A stretch of 58,245 nt of DNA from an uncultured Rickettsiales bacterium (GTDB lineage Bacteria > Pseudomonadota > Alphaproteobacteria > Rickettsiales > UBA1997): the NCBI GenBank assembly GCA_905478245.1, contig CAJQHT010000027.1:1-58245 (forward strand), read 5' to 3'. Under the pieces are notes generated by a model, which saw only the letters and a list, made by a program, of their open reading frames with translations, did no database searches and was not told the origin of the DNA. Both the position numbers and the translations under genes were made by a program. Within the stretch, counting starts at the first letter, position 1. Every line of letters begins with the position of its first letter. Positions 46,288-56,347 of the stretch are shown in pieces.

Positions 46288-47289
46288 ATGACTAAAAAAA
46301 CAGTAAGGCAAGCTTTATGCGAAGCAATGGCCGAAGAAATGAGGCTTGATAAAAATGTTTTTGTAATAGGAGAAGAGGTTGCAGAATATAACGGTGCCTA
46401 TAAAGTGACACAAGGATTATTGGATGAATTTGGCCCAAAAAGGGTAATAGATACACCAATCACAGAGCATGGCTTTACTGGAATTTCAGTTGGAGCAGCC
46501 ATGACAGGCTTAAAGCCAATAGTTGAATTTATGACATTCAACTTTGCCATGCAGGCAATAGATCAAATTATCAATAGCGCAGCTAAAACTAACTACATGT
46601 CCGGAGGACAAGTTAAATGTCCTATTGTTTTTAGAGGACCAAATGGAGCAGCTGCAAGGGTTGGCGCGCAGCATTCTCAATGTTACGCCGCTTGGTATGG
46701 AGCGATACCAGGATTAAAAGTTATAGCTCCTTATAGTGCCGCAGACGCTAAAGGACTCCTTAAATCAGCCATTCAAGATCCAAATCCCATCATATTCCTA
46801 GAAAATGAAATTACTTACGGTCTAGAATTTGACGAAGATTATTCAGAAAATCATTTAGTAGAAATAGGAAAAGCAAAAATAGTTAGAGAAGGAACAGATG
46901 TTACTATAGTAACATTTTCTTTAATGGTAAAATATGCACTTGAAGCAGCACAAGAGCTTTCAAAACAAGGAATAGAAGCAGAAATTATAGATTTAAGAAC
47001 AATAAGGCCAATTGACAAAGAAACAATCATTAATTCCGTTAAAAAGACTAATCGCTGCATAACTGCAGAAGAAGGATTTCCTTTTGCCAGTATAGGCAGC
47101 GAAATTTCTAGCATACTAATGGAAGAGGCATTCGATTACCTAGATGCTCCAGTAAAAAGATTGGCAGCAGTAGACACTCCGCTTCCTTATGCTGCAAATC
47201 TTGAAAAATTAGCATTACCAAAAGCAAATAATATAATAAAAGCGGCCCTGGAAGTTTGCTATAAAAACATCGCATCCAATAAAGCCTAA
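46288..47289 (+). CDS. pdhB: Pyruvate dehydrogenase E1 component, beta subunit
   Basis: Partner of pdhA in the alpha2beta2 E1. [62 protein letters not shown], and the late [16 protein letters not shown] are standard. At 333 residues it lacks the N-terminal lipoyl domain found in many free-living alphaproteobacteria (~450-480 aa), and resembles the Rickettsiales/mitochondrial form. The E2 and E3 genes do not follow, so the complex is encoded in pieces. Confidence 0.96.
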   Translation: MTKKTVRQALCEAMAEEMRLDKNVFVIGEEVAEYNGAYKVTQGLLDEFGPKRVIDTPITEHGFTGISVGAAMTGLKPIVEFMTFNFAMQAIDQIINSAAKTNYMSGGQVKCPIVFRGPNGAAARVGAQHSQCYAAWYGAIPGLKVIAPYSAADAKGLLKSAIQDPNPIIFLENEITYGLEFDEDYSENHLVEIGKAKIVREGTDVTIVTFSLMVKYALEAAQELSKQGIEAEIIDLRTIRPIDKETIINSVKKTNRCITAEEGFPFASIGSEISSILMEEAFDYLDAPVKRLAAVDTPLPYAANLEKLALPKANNIIKAALEVCYKNIASNKA

Positions 47290-47300
47290 GCTCCACAGCA

Positions 47301-47352
47301 ATGCCAAGGCCTATCTTTAATGAATGACGTAATAAAATAATTTTTAGCATAA
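47301..47352. repeat. Left arm of a type-A repeat (partial)
   Basis: CCTATCTTTAATGAATGACG and AATAAAATAATTTTTAG match the left arm of the type-A repeat; core and right arm are absent. Lies in the 86-bp gap between pdhB and ftsB. Confidence 0.6.
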
Positions 47353-47375
47353 CCATCAATTAGAAGCACATTAAT

Positions 47376-47702
47376 ATGCAAAATATTCTAGAAAAATTAG
47401 GCATAAATCGAAAATCCTTTACTGTTATTTTTATTTGCCTGTCTATTGTTGTTTATTTTATTATATATTCAATATTTGGCAATAGAGGAATTTTAGATTA
47501 TTTTCACCTAAAGCAACAATTGGAAGAAAAGAGTCTTGAGTCTAAACAACTATCCACCCAGATACAAAATAAGGAAAATCGAGTCAAGAGAATGCAAGAC
47601 AACTCGCTGGATCTTGATTTACTTGATGAGGAAGCAAGAAAAAATATTGGCCAAGCCAAGAAAAATGAAATTATTATTTATGATACCAATTCCCAACTTT
47701 AA
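47376..47702 (+). CDS. ftsB: Septum formation initiator, FtsB/DivIC-like
   Basis: Small bitopic division protein of the FtsQLB complex. One membrane segment (~15-33) is followed by a coiled coil (LKQQLEEKSLESKQLSTQIQ, ~48-75) and the conserved LDLLDEEARKNIGQAKKNEIIIY. 108 residues. The last residues (TNSQL) and the TAA stop lie inside a type-A repeat arm starting at 47683, so the original C-terminus has been replaced. Position after pdhB differs from the usual eno-ftsB-pdhA order, but the association with pdh genes is common in alphaproteobacteria. Confidence 0.85.
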   Translation: MQNILEKLGINRKSFTVIFICLSIVVYFIIYSIFGNRGILDYFHLKQQLEEKSLESKQLSTQIQNKENRVKRMQDNSLDLDLLDEEARKNIGQAKKNEIIIYDTNSQL

Positions 47703-47715
47703 TGAATGATGCAAA
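47683..47715. repeat. Left arm of a type-A repeat inside the ftsB 3' end
   Basis: ATACCAATTCCCAACTTTAA followed by TGAATGATG is the left terminal arm of the type-A repeat. It lies within the final codons of ftsB, in a different reading frame from the one used in maf. No core or right arm follows. Confidence 0.7.
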
Positions 47716-47761
47716 GTTTGAGGAGCCTTTCTTTAAAACTGATTAAAAAATTTATAACTAC

Positions 47762-49573
47762 ATGAAATTTGCCCAGAATTTTCCTGAAAATCTAAAATCC
47801 CAAATAAATATATCGCAAATAGTCTCCAAAAGAGTTATTCTTAAGAAAAAAGGCTCTTCTTATAGTGGATTATGCCCTTTTCACAATGAAAAAACCCCTT
47901 CTTTTACGGTAAGTGATGAAAAGGGTTTTTATCACTGCTTTGGCTGCGGCGCCCACGGCGATATTATCAGCTTTACCATGAATGTAGACGGGCTGGATTT
48001 TAAAGAATCAGTAATCAAGCTAGCCAATGATCATAATATAGCCATACCAATCATACAAAAAGAGTATCAAGAGCAAGAAAATGAGCAAGAAAAACAACTA
48101 AAAAGACAATATTTATTACTAGAAACAATATGTAATTTCTTTGAAAAAAACTTACTTGATTATAATGGGCAAGAAGCCCTTAAATACATACAGCTCAGAG
48201 GCATTGATCAAAATTATATTAAAAAATTTAGACTTGGATTTGCTCCTGATGGCTATAATAATCTTCACCAATATTTAACAAAAGCAGGCTTTACGCAAAA
48301 AGAGCTTTTAGCTTCAGGCGCAATTGGTAAAAATCAAAATGGTAAATTATATGACAAATTTAGAAATAGAGTAATTTTTCCAATCTCGTCTTATAAAAAT
48401 AAAATTATTGCTTTTGGCGGCAGGTCTCTAGGCGATTCTCAGCCAAAATATTTAAACTCCTCTGAAACATTATTATTCAAGAAAGGCTCGAATCTATATA
48501 ATTATTCCCTGGCAAAAAATTCAATCTACAAAGAACATAATGCTATTATTGTTGAAGGATATATGGATGTAATAGCCTTAAGCAAAATAGAAATAAACAA
48601 TGTTGTCGCCCCACTTGGAACGGCACTCACAAAAGAACAAATACAAGTTTTATTTAGAACCACCAATGAGATAATTCTTTTTTTAGATGGTGATTTAGCT
48701 GGTCTAAACGCCATGAATAAAACCATAGATATAGCATTACCTTTGATTAATCCCAACAAAATACTCAAATTCGCCCTATTGCCAACAGGATTAGATCCAG
48801 ATGATTTTATTAAACAGCATGGCAAAAGCGCATGTCAAAAACTACTAAGTGAAGCAAAGCCATTGTCAGAAACATTATTTGATTTTGAGGCCAAAAAAAT
48901 TGGCATATTTGATATAAAAAATAAAATAAGCCCTGAAAAGAAAGCAAAATTAGAAGAAACATTATTAGGAAGAATAGAATCAATAACAGACCTTAAAAGC
49001 AAAAAATATTTTTCTCAATATTATCGAGACATCTTATTTCAATTAGGCAGAAATAACAAAAAAATAGCACACTCAAATATAAAGGTCAGCAAATTAGAAA
49101 ATACGTCCATTAATCATTTATTACTTTACGCCAAAGGCATTGTGGCATTATTGATACAAGACCCGAAACTTATTGACTATCAAGATAATTATTGTAATAT
49201 TAGGCAGATTGAATTTGAAGATGAGGCTTTATCCATGACAAAAGAGGATATTATTGCTTTTTTTGATAAAAATAACAATTGCAACAGCACAGAGCTGCTG
49301 GAGGCAACAATAAAAGATACTAGCTTATATAATGAAATTAAAAACAAAATCCTATTAACCAAAAACAACAATATCAACAATCAAATAAAAATAAAAATTC
49401 TTGCTTTAAAATATTATCATCATCAAATTTGTAAACAATATCAAGAAATTATAATCAAAATGGATGATTACACTAGCTCCTCTTCAATAAAAGAAGGGCA
49501 GCAAAAAGAAATATTTAACCACAAAACACAAATAGAAAAAGAAATAGCGGAATTAGAAAATAATTTAACATAA
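47762..49573 (+). CDS. dnaG: DNA primase
   Basis: Makes RNA primers at the replication fork. The CHC2 zinc ribbon CPFHNEKTPSFTVSDEK...HCFGCGAHGD is at residues ~38-65. The catalytic core with TOPRIM (AIIVEGYMDVIAL, ~260-272; LFLDGDLAG, ~305) follows. The C-terminal helicase-binding part is helical and weakly conserved. 603 residues, normal. rpoD starts 12 bp later, the widespread dnaG-rpoD arrangement (rpsU/gatB not adjacent). Confidence 0.96.
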   Translation: MKFAQNFPENLKSQINISQIVSKRVILKKKGSSYSGLCPFHNEKTPSFTVSDEKGFYHCFGCGAHGDIISFTMNVDGLDFKESVIKLANDHNIAIPIIQKEYQEQENEQEKQLKRQYLLLETICNFFEKNLLDYNGQEALKYIQLRGIDQNYIKKFRLGFAPDGYNNLHQYLTKAGFTQKELLASGAIGKNQNGKLYDKFRNRVIFPISSYKNKIIAFGGRSLGDSQPKYLNSSETLLFKKGSNLYNYSLAKNSIYKEHNAIIVEGYMDVIALSKIEINNVVAPLGTALTKEQIQVLFRTTNEIILFLDGDLAGLNAMNKTIDIALPLINPNKILKFALLPTGLDPDDFIKQHGKSACQKLLSEAKPLSETLFDFEAKKIGIFDIKNKISPEKKAKLEETLLGRIESITDLKSKKYFSQYYRDILFQLGRNNKKIAHSNIKVSKLENTSINHLLLYAKGIVALLIQDPKLIDYQDNYCNIRQIEFEDEALSMTKEDIIAFFDKNNNCNSTELLEATIKDTSLYNEIKNKILLTKNNNINNQIKIKILALKYYHHQICKQYQEIIIKMDDYTSSSSIKEGQQKEIFNHKTQIEKEIAELENNLT

Positions 49574-49585
49574 ATTTACTAAAAA

Positions 49586-51589
49586 ATGACAAAAACTAAA
49601 AAAATCAATAATAAGAGTGCTGAAGAAAAAGTAGCAAACAGCAAAAAGAAGGAATCAAAAAAATCAATGGGTAAATTTGTTGATAAAATGTCCGATAACA
49701 ACAAAGAAAAAAAGACTAAAAAAACAGATCTCGAACAGCATAGCATTGCTACAAGCCTTAAAAAACTATTAGCACTTGGAAAATCACAGGATTTTCTAAC
49801 CTATGATCAAATCAATCAATATATCGATTCCAGCTCTATTGAGCCAGAAAGATTAGAAAAAATATTTGATATTTTTACTGAATTTAAAATTAAAATAGTT
49901 GAAAAAGAAGAAGACATCGAAAAACTTACAGGAACAAGCGGAGCAACTGAAGAAAAACTTCTAAAGAAAAATGAAGATTCCGTTAAAACTTATCTTAAAT
50001 CAATGAGCAATGTCCAGCTTCTTTCAAAAGAAAAAGAAGTTGAAATAGCAATTAGAATCGAAAAAGGTCGTAATAAAACCATTCGCGCTTTATATGAAAG
50101 CCCTATGGTAATGCGTTATTTTATAGATTGGTACAATGGTCTTGCCAATGGCACCATCTTACTAAGAGACATCATAAGAATCGACGAAACCTATAATTCT
50201 GAATTAGAAGAAATATTAAAGAATGATAATAGCAGCACAGAAGAAGAAATTTCTTCATTAGAAGACGAGCTCAGCTCACTTGAGGATAGTGAAGATAACG
50301 ATTTTGATGAATCTGAAGCCGAAGAATTTGAAGATGGAGTCGTATCTTTTGTTTCCATGGAAAGAATACTTATGCCAAAAATGCTAGAAGCATTTAGAAA
50401 AATCTCCATGGCATGCCAAGAGATTCTTAATAAAATTGACAAAACAGGACTAACAAAACTTACCGATAATCAAGAATTCCAAAAATTACAAGAAGGCTTT
50501 AATGATTTGGCAAAAGAAGTAAGCTTTAATGATTCTTTAATAAAAGGCTTAGTGGATCAACTGCATGAAATACATCAAAATATAACAGAATCAGAAATAA
50601 CCCTTCTTAAATTGTCAAAAACATATGATGTACCTAAAAAAGATTTTCTTGCAAACTACAAAGGCATAGAAAATGGCAATAAGTGGCTCAAACATATTGC
50701 AACAATAAAAGATTCAAAATGGCAAAAATTCTATAAAGAAAACAAAAAAAGAATCGCAGAAATTCAAGAAGAAATATTAAAAATGGTCAAAATAACTGGC
50801 CTAACTTTAACAGAATTTAAAAATCTTGTTAATTTTGTTAAAAAAAGCCAAGACGAAGAATCTAAAGCCAAAAAAGAAATGATAGAGGCCAATTTAAGGC
50901 TTGTTGTTTCTATCGCTAAAAAATACACCAATAGAGGCTTACAATTTTTAGATCTAATTCAAGAAGGAAATATTGGCCTAATGCGGGCTGTTGATAAATT
51001 TGAATATAAAAGAGGCTATAAATTCTCAACCTATGCCACATGGTGGATAAGACAAGCAATAACAAGGTCAATTGCCGATCAATCCAGAACTATTAGAATA
51101 CCAATACATATGGTAGAAACTATAAATAAAATAGTTAAAACCTCTAGACAACTAACGCAAGAATTAGGTAGAACTCCAGATGCTCAAGAAATTGCCGATA
51201 AATTACTTATGCCAGTTGAAAAAATTAGAAAAGTTCTAAGAACATCAAAAGATCCTGTCAGCCTAGAATCCTCAGTTTCAGGAGATGATGAAGATAGCAT
51301 CTTGGGAGATTTTATTGAGGATAAAACTGCCGTTTCACCAACAAATGCAACTATCTATTCAGAATTAAAAGAAATTACAACGCAAATGCTCTCATCTCTA
51401 ACTCCTAGGGAAGAAAGGGTTCTTAGGATGCGCTTTGGAATTGGCATGGCAACGGACCACACCCTAGAAGAGGTCGGCAAACAATTCTCTGTCACCAGGG
51501 AAAGAATCAGGCAAATAGAAGCAAAAGCCTTAAGAAAATTACAACACCCTAAAAGATCAAGAGCCCTTAAAACATTTTTGAAAGACTAA
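49586..51589 (+). CDS. rpoD: RNA polymerase primary sigma factor (sigma-70)
   Basis: The housekeeping sigma. Region 1.1 (~60-120) precedes region 1.2 ([23 protein letters not shown]), then a non-conserved insert of ~250 residues. Its stretch ~215-251 is extremely acidic ([20 protein letters not shown]). Region 2 spans ~434-508 ([43 protein letters not shown]). Region 4 with its helix-turn-helix is at ~612-652 ([20 protein letters not shown]). Length 667 is normal. tyrS follows 3 bp later. Confidence 0.97.
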   Translation: MTKTKKINNKSAEEKVANSKKKESKKSMGKFVDKMSDNNKEKKTKKTDLEQHSIATSLKKLLALGKSQDFLTYDQINQYIDSSSIEPERLEKIFDIFTEFKIKIVEKEEDIEKLTGTSGATEEKLLKKNEDSVKTYLKSMSNVQLLSKEKEVEIAIRIEKGRNKTIRALYESPMVMRYFIDWYNGLANGTILLRDIIRIDETYNSELEEILKNDNSSTEEEISSLEDELSSLEDSEDNDFDESEAEEFEDGVVSFVSMERILMPKMLEAFRKISMACQEILNKIDKTGLTKLTDNQEFQKLQEGFNDLAKEVSFNDSLIKGLVDQLHEIHQNITESEITLLKLSKTYDVPKKDFLANYKGIENGNKWLKHIATIKDSKWQKFYKENKKRIAEIQEEILKMVKITGLTLTEFKNLVNFVKKSQDEESKAKKEMIEANLRLVVSIAKKYTNRGLQFLDLIQEGNIGLMRAVDKFEYKRGYKFSTYATWWIRQAITRSIADQSRTIRIPIHMVETINKIVKTSRQLTQELGRTPDAQEIADKLLMPVEKIRKVLRTSKDPVSLESSVSGDDEDSILGDFIEDKTAVSPTNATIYSELKEITTQMLSSLTPREERVLRMRFGIGMATDHTLEEVGKQFSVTRERIRQIEAKALRKLQHPKRSRALKTFLKD

Positions 51590-51592
51590 TTT

Positions 51593-52861
51593 ATGGATCC
51601 TGCATCAGATTTTTTACACAAAATAACATTACGAGGTTATTTTAATCAATGCACGCACGAAGAAGAATTAGATAAAATTTTGCAAAATAAGAAAATATCT
51701 GCCTATATAGGCTTTGATTGCACAGCAGAATCACTACATATCGGCAGCCTAATTCAAATTATGATTTTACGCTATTTACAAAAATCTGGACATAGACCAA
51801 TAATATTACTTGGACAAGGAACCACTAAAATTGGCGACCCTTCCGGCAAAGACGAATCCAGAAAAATACTAGATGAAGAACGGATCAATTCGAACATGCT
51901 AGGAATTAAAAAAACCCTAGAAAAATTTGACCTGTCAAAAGAAAATCCAAATCTACCCTCATTTGAATTTGTTAATAATAATGACTGGCTGAAAGATTTA
52001 AACTATATAGAATTCTTGCAAGAATTTGGTCGTCACTTTTCTATTAACCGGATGTTAACCTTTGACTCGGTCAAATTAAGACTAGATAGACAGCAATCTC
52101 TTAGTTTTCTAGAATTTAATTATATGATCTTGCAAGCCTATGATTTTTATAAATTAAATAATAGTCATAATTGTATTTTACAAATTGGCGGATCAGATCA
52201 ATGGGGAAATATTGTTAATGGTGTTGAGCTAACCAGAAGACTTAACAGTGCAACATCTAGCAAAAAAGACAATGTTTATGGGTTAACTAGCCCTCTTTTA
52301 ACCACCAAAGATGGTAAGAAAATGGGAAAAACAGCAAATGGCGCTATTTGGCTTGACGCCAAAATGCTTGAACCATTTGAATATTTTCAATATTTTAGAA
52401 ATATAGACGATAAAGAGGCGACAAGATTCTTAAAATTATTCACAGAATTTTCAACAGAAGAAATAAGAAGTATAGAAGCCAAGGATATCAATGAGCAGAA
52501 AAAAATATTAGCATTTGAGGCAACAAAAATATGCCATGGAATAAAAGCAGCGACAGAAGCAGCAAAAAAGGCCGAAGAAATATTTAGCAATCAAGATAAC
52601 ATCGACAATCTTCCCCTAATTAGCCTGATATTTAATCAAGAAGAAATAATTCAAGGCAAAATGCTAACCTCAATCCTAAAAGAAGAAAATCTTTGTTCTT
52701 CCTTAGGTGAGGCAAGAAGGCTAATTAAGGGCGGAGGCATAAAAATAGATGATCATAAAATAAATGAAGAAGCCTATTTGGTAAAAATCAACAAAGATCA
52801 AACGCACTTAAAATTAAGTCTTGGGAAAAAGAAATTTTTTAAAATAACTATTAATAATTAA
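51593..52861 (+). CDS. tyrS: Tyrosyl-tRNA synthetase
   Basis: Class I synthetase charging tRNA-Tyr. GFDCTAESLHIGSLIQIM carries the HIGH-type motif (HIGS, residues ~50-53), and KKMGKTANGAIWL carries the KMSKS motif as KMGKT (~242-246). GGSDQWGN is the tyrosine pocket. A C-terminal S4 RNA-binding domain lies at ~366-420 (LGEARRLIKGGGIKIDD). The 422 residues match the TyrRS-alpha type. It is 3 bp upstream of the adenosine kinase gene. Confidence 0.96.
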   Translation: MDPASDFLHKITLRGYFNQCTHEEELDKILQNKKISAYIGFDCTAESLHIGSLIQIMILRYLQKSGHRPIILLGQGTTKIGDPSGKDESRKILDEERINSNMLGIKKTLEKFDLSKENPNLPSFEFVNNNDWLKDLNYIEFLQEFGRHFSINRMLTFDSVKLRLDRQQSLSFLEFNYMILQAYDFYKLNNSHNCILQIGGSDQWGNIVNGVELTRRLNSATSSKKDNVYGLTSPLLTTKDGKKMGKTANGAIWLDAKMLEPFEYFQYFRNIDDKEATRFLKLFTEFSTEEIRSIEAKDINEQKKILAFEATKICHGIKAATEAAKKAEEIFSNQDNIDNLPLISLIFNQEEIIQGKMLTSILKEENLCSSLGEARRLIKGGGIKIDDHKINEEAYLVKINKDQTHLKLSLGKKKFFKITINN

Positions 52862-52864
52862 TAT

Positions 52865-53875
52865 ATGTCCAAATATTTTATCACAGCCATAGGAAATGCC
52901 ATAATAGACGTTTTAACATTTGCTCCAGACGATTTTCTTAGCGACAATAATCTCAATAAAGGATCAATGACCCTAATTGATAAAAGCTATATAGGAACAT
53001 TATCAAAGCTTAAATATGAAAAAATCTGCTCCGGAGGATCCGTAGCTAACACAGTAGTTAATATGTCAAATTTTGGCATTAATAATGCTTTTATTGGCAA
53101 TGTTGGCTCCGGAAATTATGGCGATATTTTTCATGAAGATCTAGATAAGAATGGTGTGGATTTTTTTTGTAAAAATAAAACAAAATTCGGCTCAACTGCA
53201 CGCTCTTTTATTATAATATCTCCAGACGCTCAAAGAACAATGTGTACCTACCTTGGAACTGCATCACAAATAGAAAATCAAATTGACGAAGAGGCAATAA
53301 TTAATAGCGAAATCTTATATATAGAAGGATATATTTGGAGTGAAGAGCCGGCTATAACAGCCCTAAAACATGCCATAAAAATTGCAAAAGATAATAATGT
53401 TAAATTTGCCCTCAGTCTATCAGATTCATTTTGGGTTAATAACCATAAAGAAGATTTTCTAAATTTAGCACAAGAGGCCGACATAATATTTTCCAACGCA
53501 GAGGAAATAAAAGCCCTAACATCAAGTAAAGAGCTTAATCATAACGAAATTAAGAAAATTGCCCCAAATAATCAAAATTTAATTATAGCCATCACAAGAT
53601 CAGAAAATGGAGTCACAATATTTGATTCCAAAAATCAAGAATTTTATGATGTAAAAGCCAGCGATGTTAAAAAAGTTATAGATACAACTGGCGCTGGAGA
53701 TGCCTTTGCCGCAGGATTCCTATATGGCACAAAAAACAATTTTAACATTACCGACTGCGCTAAAGCTGGTAATATATTTGCATCTAAAGCCATTCAAAAA
53801 GTTGGAGGCAGATTTGACGAACAGGATATTAAAAATATTAATGATTCTCTAAAGCTAGAAATTAATGTGGAATAA
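52865..53875 (+). CDS. Adenosine kinase-like PfkB sugar kinase
   Basis: 336 residues of the PfkB/ribokinase fold. SGGSVANTVVNMSNFG (~57-72) is signature 1, and DTTGAGDAFAAGFLYG (~277-292) is signature 2 with the catalytic Asp. GSTARSFIIISPDAQRTMCTYLG matches alphaproteobacterial adenosine kinases. The presence of ahcY and metK supports adenosine as substrate (salvage of the adenosine released by SAH hydrolysis); ribokinase is the alternative. murF starts inside its last codons (11-bp overlap). Confidence 0.88.
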   Translation: MSKYFITAIGNAIIDVLTFAPDDFLSDNNLNKGSMTLIDKSYIGTLSKLKYEKICSGGSVANTVVNMSNFGINNAFIGNVGSGNYGDIFHEDLDKNGVDFFCKNKTKFGSTARSFIIISPDAQRTMCTYLGTASQIENQIDEEAIINSEILYIEGYIWSEEPAITALKHAIKIAKDNNVKFALSLSDSFWVNNHKEDFLNLAQEADIIFSNAEEIKALTSSKELNHNEIKKIAPNNQNLIIAITRSENGVTIFDSKNQEFYDVKASDVKKVIDTTGAGDAFAAGFLYGTKNNFNITDCAKAGNIFASKAIQKVGGRFDEQDIKNINDSLKLEINVE

Positions 53876-55274
53876 AAGTAAATTAGAAGAAGCTCTTGGC
53901 AAAAATATTCTTCAAATTAAAGTTAGCTCAACAACAGAAATCTCGCAAATAAATATTGATAGCCGCCACCAATCCACATCTTCCCTATTTATTGCCATTA
54001 AAGGCGAAAATGACGATGGCCACAAATATCTAGATCAAGCCTTTCAAAATGGCGCAAAAATAGCAATCATTGAAGAAGCCCCAAAAAACATAGCAAAAAA
54101 TCATCAAATAATTCAAGTTAAAGACAGCAATAAAGCCCTAATTGACCTAGCAAAATATAATAGAAGAAAATTCAAAGGAAAAATCATAGGAATCACTGGC
54201 AGCGTTGGCAAAACTAGCGCCAAAGAAATGCTAAAAACCATCTTGGGCAAAAAGAAGAAAGTCTTTGCCAATAAGGGCAATCTTAATAATCACATTGGAA
54301 TGCCTTTAAGTCTTGCCAATTTATCTCAGGATTATGATTATTGCATCTTAGAAATGGGCATGAATCACTTGGGAGAAATAGAATTTCTTTCTAAAATAGC
54401 TCAACCAAATATTAGCATAATATCAAATATTGCAGCCGCCCATATCGGAAATTTTGAGAATGAACAAGAAATTGCTCAGGCAAAATCAGAAATATTCCTA
54501 GGCGCACCTAAAAATAGTCACACAATTCTTAACAAGGATAACATTTACTATGATTTTCTTGAAAAACAAGCTCTAAAATCAGGAATACATCAAGAAAATA
54601 TCATAAATTTTAGCGAAAATAATAAAAGCAATGTTAAATTAGCATCTTTTACCCATATTAATGAAGAAGACTCAGAAATTAACGTTAATATTAACGCCCA
54701 AAAAATTAGCTATAATCTTAACAGTATAAATAAATCAGCAATAATCAATTCCACCATAATATTAGCCACCTTACTCGCTTTAAAAGAAGATATTGGTCAA
54801 TATTTACCTGCCTTTCAAGAAGTTCAACCGGTCAAAGGTCGTGGAAATATTATCAAAACAAATAATAATATAACAATTATAGATGATAGCTATAATGCCA
54901 ATTTAGCATCAGTAACTGCCGGCCTACAATTTCTTTCTGAGCTAAAGAAACAACATAATAATTCACGCTCAATAGCAATTATTGGTGACATGCTCGAGCT
55001 TGGGGGGGAGTCAGAAAATCAACATAAATTAATAGCAAAATATATCCAAGAATTTGCCATAGACAAAGTAATACTAGCTGGAGAGCTAACAAAGCACACT
55101 GCCTCAGAATTAAAAACAGATAAGATATTAGGTCAATTTAAAAATTCTCAAGATTTAGCAAAAAATATCAATTCCCTGATCAAAGAAAATGATATATTGC
55201 TCATCAAAGGATCTCGTAGTATGAGAATGGAACTTGTAATAAATAATTTAATCAAAATAAATAATAATGCTTAA
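53865..55274 (+). CDS. murF: UDP-MurNAc-tripeptide:D-Ala-D-Ala ligase
   Basis: Adds D-Ala-D-Ala to the peptidoglycan precursor in the cytoplasm. The ATP loop GITGSVGKTSAKEML (~residue 109-123) and NKGNLNNHIGMPLSLANLS are Mur-ligase landmarks; MGMNHLGEIEFLSKIAQP and IIDDSYNANLASVTAGLQ are MurF-specific. 469 residues, normal. The ATG at 53865 lies in the preceding gene and gives MWNKSKLEEAL. It overlaps mraY by 8 bp. The dipeptidase at 11958 would act on the D-Ala-D-Ala this enzyme uses. Confidence 0.96.
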   Translation: MWNKSKLEEALGKNILQIKVSSTTEISQINIDSRHQSTSSLFIAIKGENDDGHKYLDQAFQNGAKIAIIEEAPKNIAKNHQIIQVKDSNKALIDLAKYNRRKFKGKIIGITGSVGKTSAKEMLKTILGKKKKVFANKGNLNNHIGMPLSLANLSQDYDYCILEMGMNHLGEIEFLSKIAQPNISIISNIAAAHIGNFENEQEIAQAKSEIFLGAPKNSHTILNKDNIYYDFLEKQALKSGIHQENIINFSENNKSNVKLASFTHINEEDSEINVNINAQKISYNLNSINKSAIINSTIILATLLALKEDIGQYLPAFQEVQPVKGRGNIIKTNNNITIIDDSYNANLASVTAGLQFLSELKKQHNNSRSIAIIGDMLELGGESENQHKLIAKYIQEFAIDKVILAGELTKHTASELKTDKILGQFKNSQDLAKNINSLIKENDILLIKGSRSMRMELVINNLIKINNNA

Positions 55275-56340
55275 TAATTTATTTAATAATACCTTTATAA
55301 ATTCTCAAAATCTAATATTTTTTATCATAAAAAATAGCCTAATCGCCCTAACTTCTTTTATTGTTTGCTATATTGGCATGAAATTATTCCTAAACATAAT
55401 TAATAAGAAAAATATTTGCCGCCAACCAATTAGGTCATCAGGGCCAGAAAGTCACATAAAGGAAAAAAAGAACACTCCAACTATGGGTGGTTTAATCATA
55501 ATAATATCAACATTTTTAACAGCAATTTTATGGCTAGATATTAGTAATATACATATCATAACTTGTTTATTTGTCTTTTTATCCTTTTCCTTAATTGGCT
55601 TTATTGACGACCTAATAAAAGTACGGGGTGGCAATACCAACGGCTTCAAAGGTAGCATTAAAATAATATTACAATTTCTGATTGTTAGCATAGCTATACT
55701 TTTTCTACAAAGCCAAGACCCATTATATTTAAATAGCCTCATTTTGATACCATTTAGCAATTATCAAATAGATATAGGCATATTATATATCCTGTTCCTC
55801 ATGATTATTATTGTTGGCAGCGCCAATTCAGTCAATTTAACTGATGGCCTTGATGGCCTTGTTGCTGTTCCTGTAATAATAACCCTAATTTCATTTATTA
55901 TAATATCCTACATAGTAAAAACTCCAAATCTTGCCTTATATTTTCAATCCCACTTTATTTCAGGGGCAAATAATATAGCATTTATCTGCTCCATTCTCAT
56001 TGGCTCAACATTAGGATTTTTAAAATATAATCTAAAGCCAGCAAAAATATTTATGGGAGACGTTGGCAGCCTTGGCATTGGAGCTCTTATTGGCATTATC
56101 GCGGTAATTCTAAAAATTGAATTGATATTTTTTATTATTGCTTTACTATTTGTAATAGAGGCTCTTTCTGTAATATTGCAAGTTGCTTCTTTTAAATTAA
56201 GAAAAAAAAGAATATTCTTAATGGCCCCTATCCATCATCATTTTGAGAAAAAAGGCCTAAAAGAGCAAGAGGTTGTTAGAATATTCTGGCTTGCCGCCTT
56301 AATTTTTGCAATAATTGGCTTATTAGGATTTACTATTTAA
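55267..56340 (+). CDS. mraY: Phospho-N-acetylmuramoyl-pentapeptide transferase
   Basis: Inner-membrane enzyme that makes lipid I from UDP-MurNAc-pentapeptide and undecaprenyl phosphate. About ten membrane segments. TPTMGGLIIIIS, GFIDDLIKVRGGNTNGFKG, NSVNLTDGLDGLV, MGDVGSLGIGAL and MAPIHHHFEKKGLKEQEVVR are the five conserved cytoplasmic loops, including the catalytic Asp residues and the HHH motif. 357 residues, normal. In most dcw clusters murD follows; here cimA follows after 7 bp. Confidence 0.97.
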   Translation: MLNNLFNNTFINSQNLIFFIIKNSLIALTSFIVCYIGMKLFLNIINKKNICRQPIRSSGPESHIKEKKNTPTMGGLIIIISTFLTAILWLDISNIHIITCLFVFLSFSLIGFIDDLIKVRGGNTNGFKGSIKIILQFLIVSIAILFLQSQDPLYLNSLILIPFSNYQIDIGILYILFLMIIIVGSANSVNLTDGLDGLVAVPVIITLISFIIISYIVKTPNLALYFQSHFISGANNIAFICSILIGSTLGFLKYNLKPAKIFMGDVGSLGIGALIGIIAVILKIELIFFIIALLFVIEALSVILQVASFKLRKKRIFLMAPIHHHFEKKGLKEQEVVRIFWLAALIFAIIGLLGFTI

Positions 56341-56347
56341 ATAAAAT

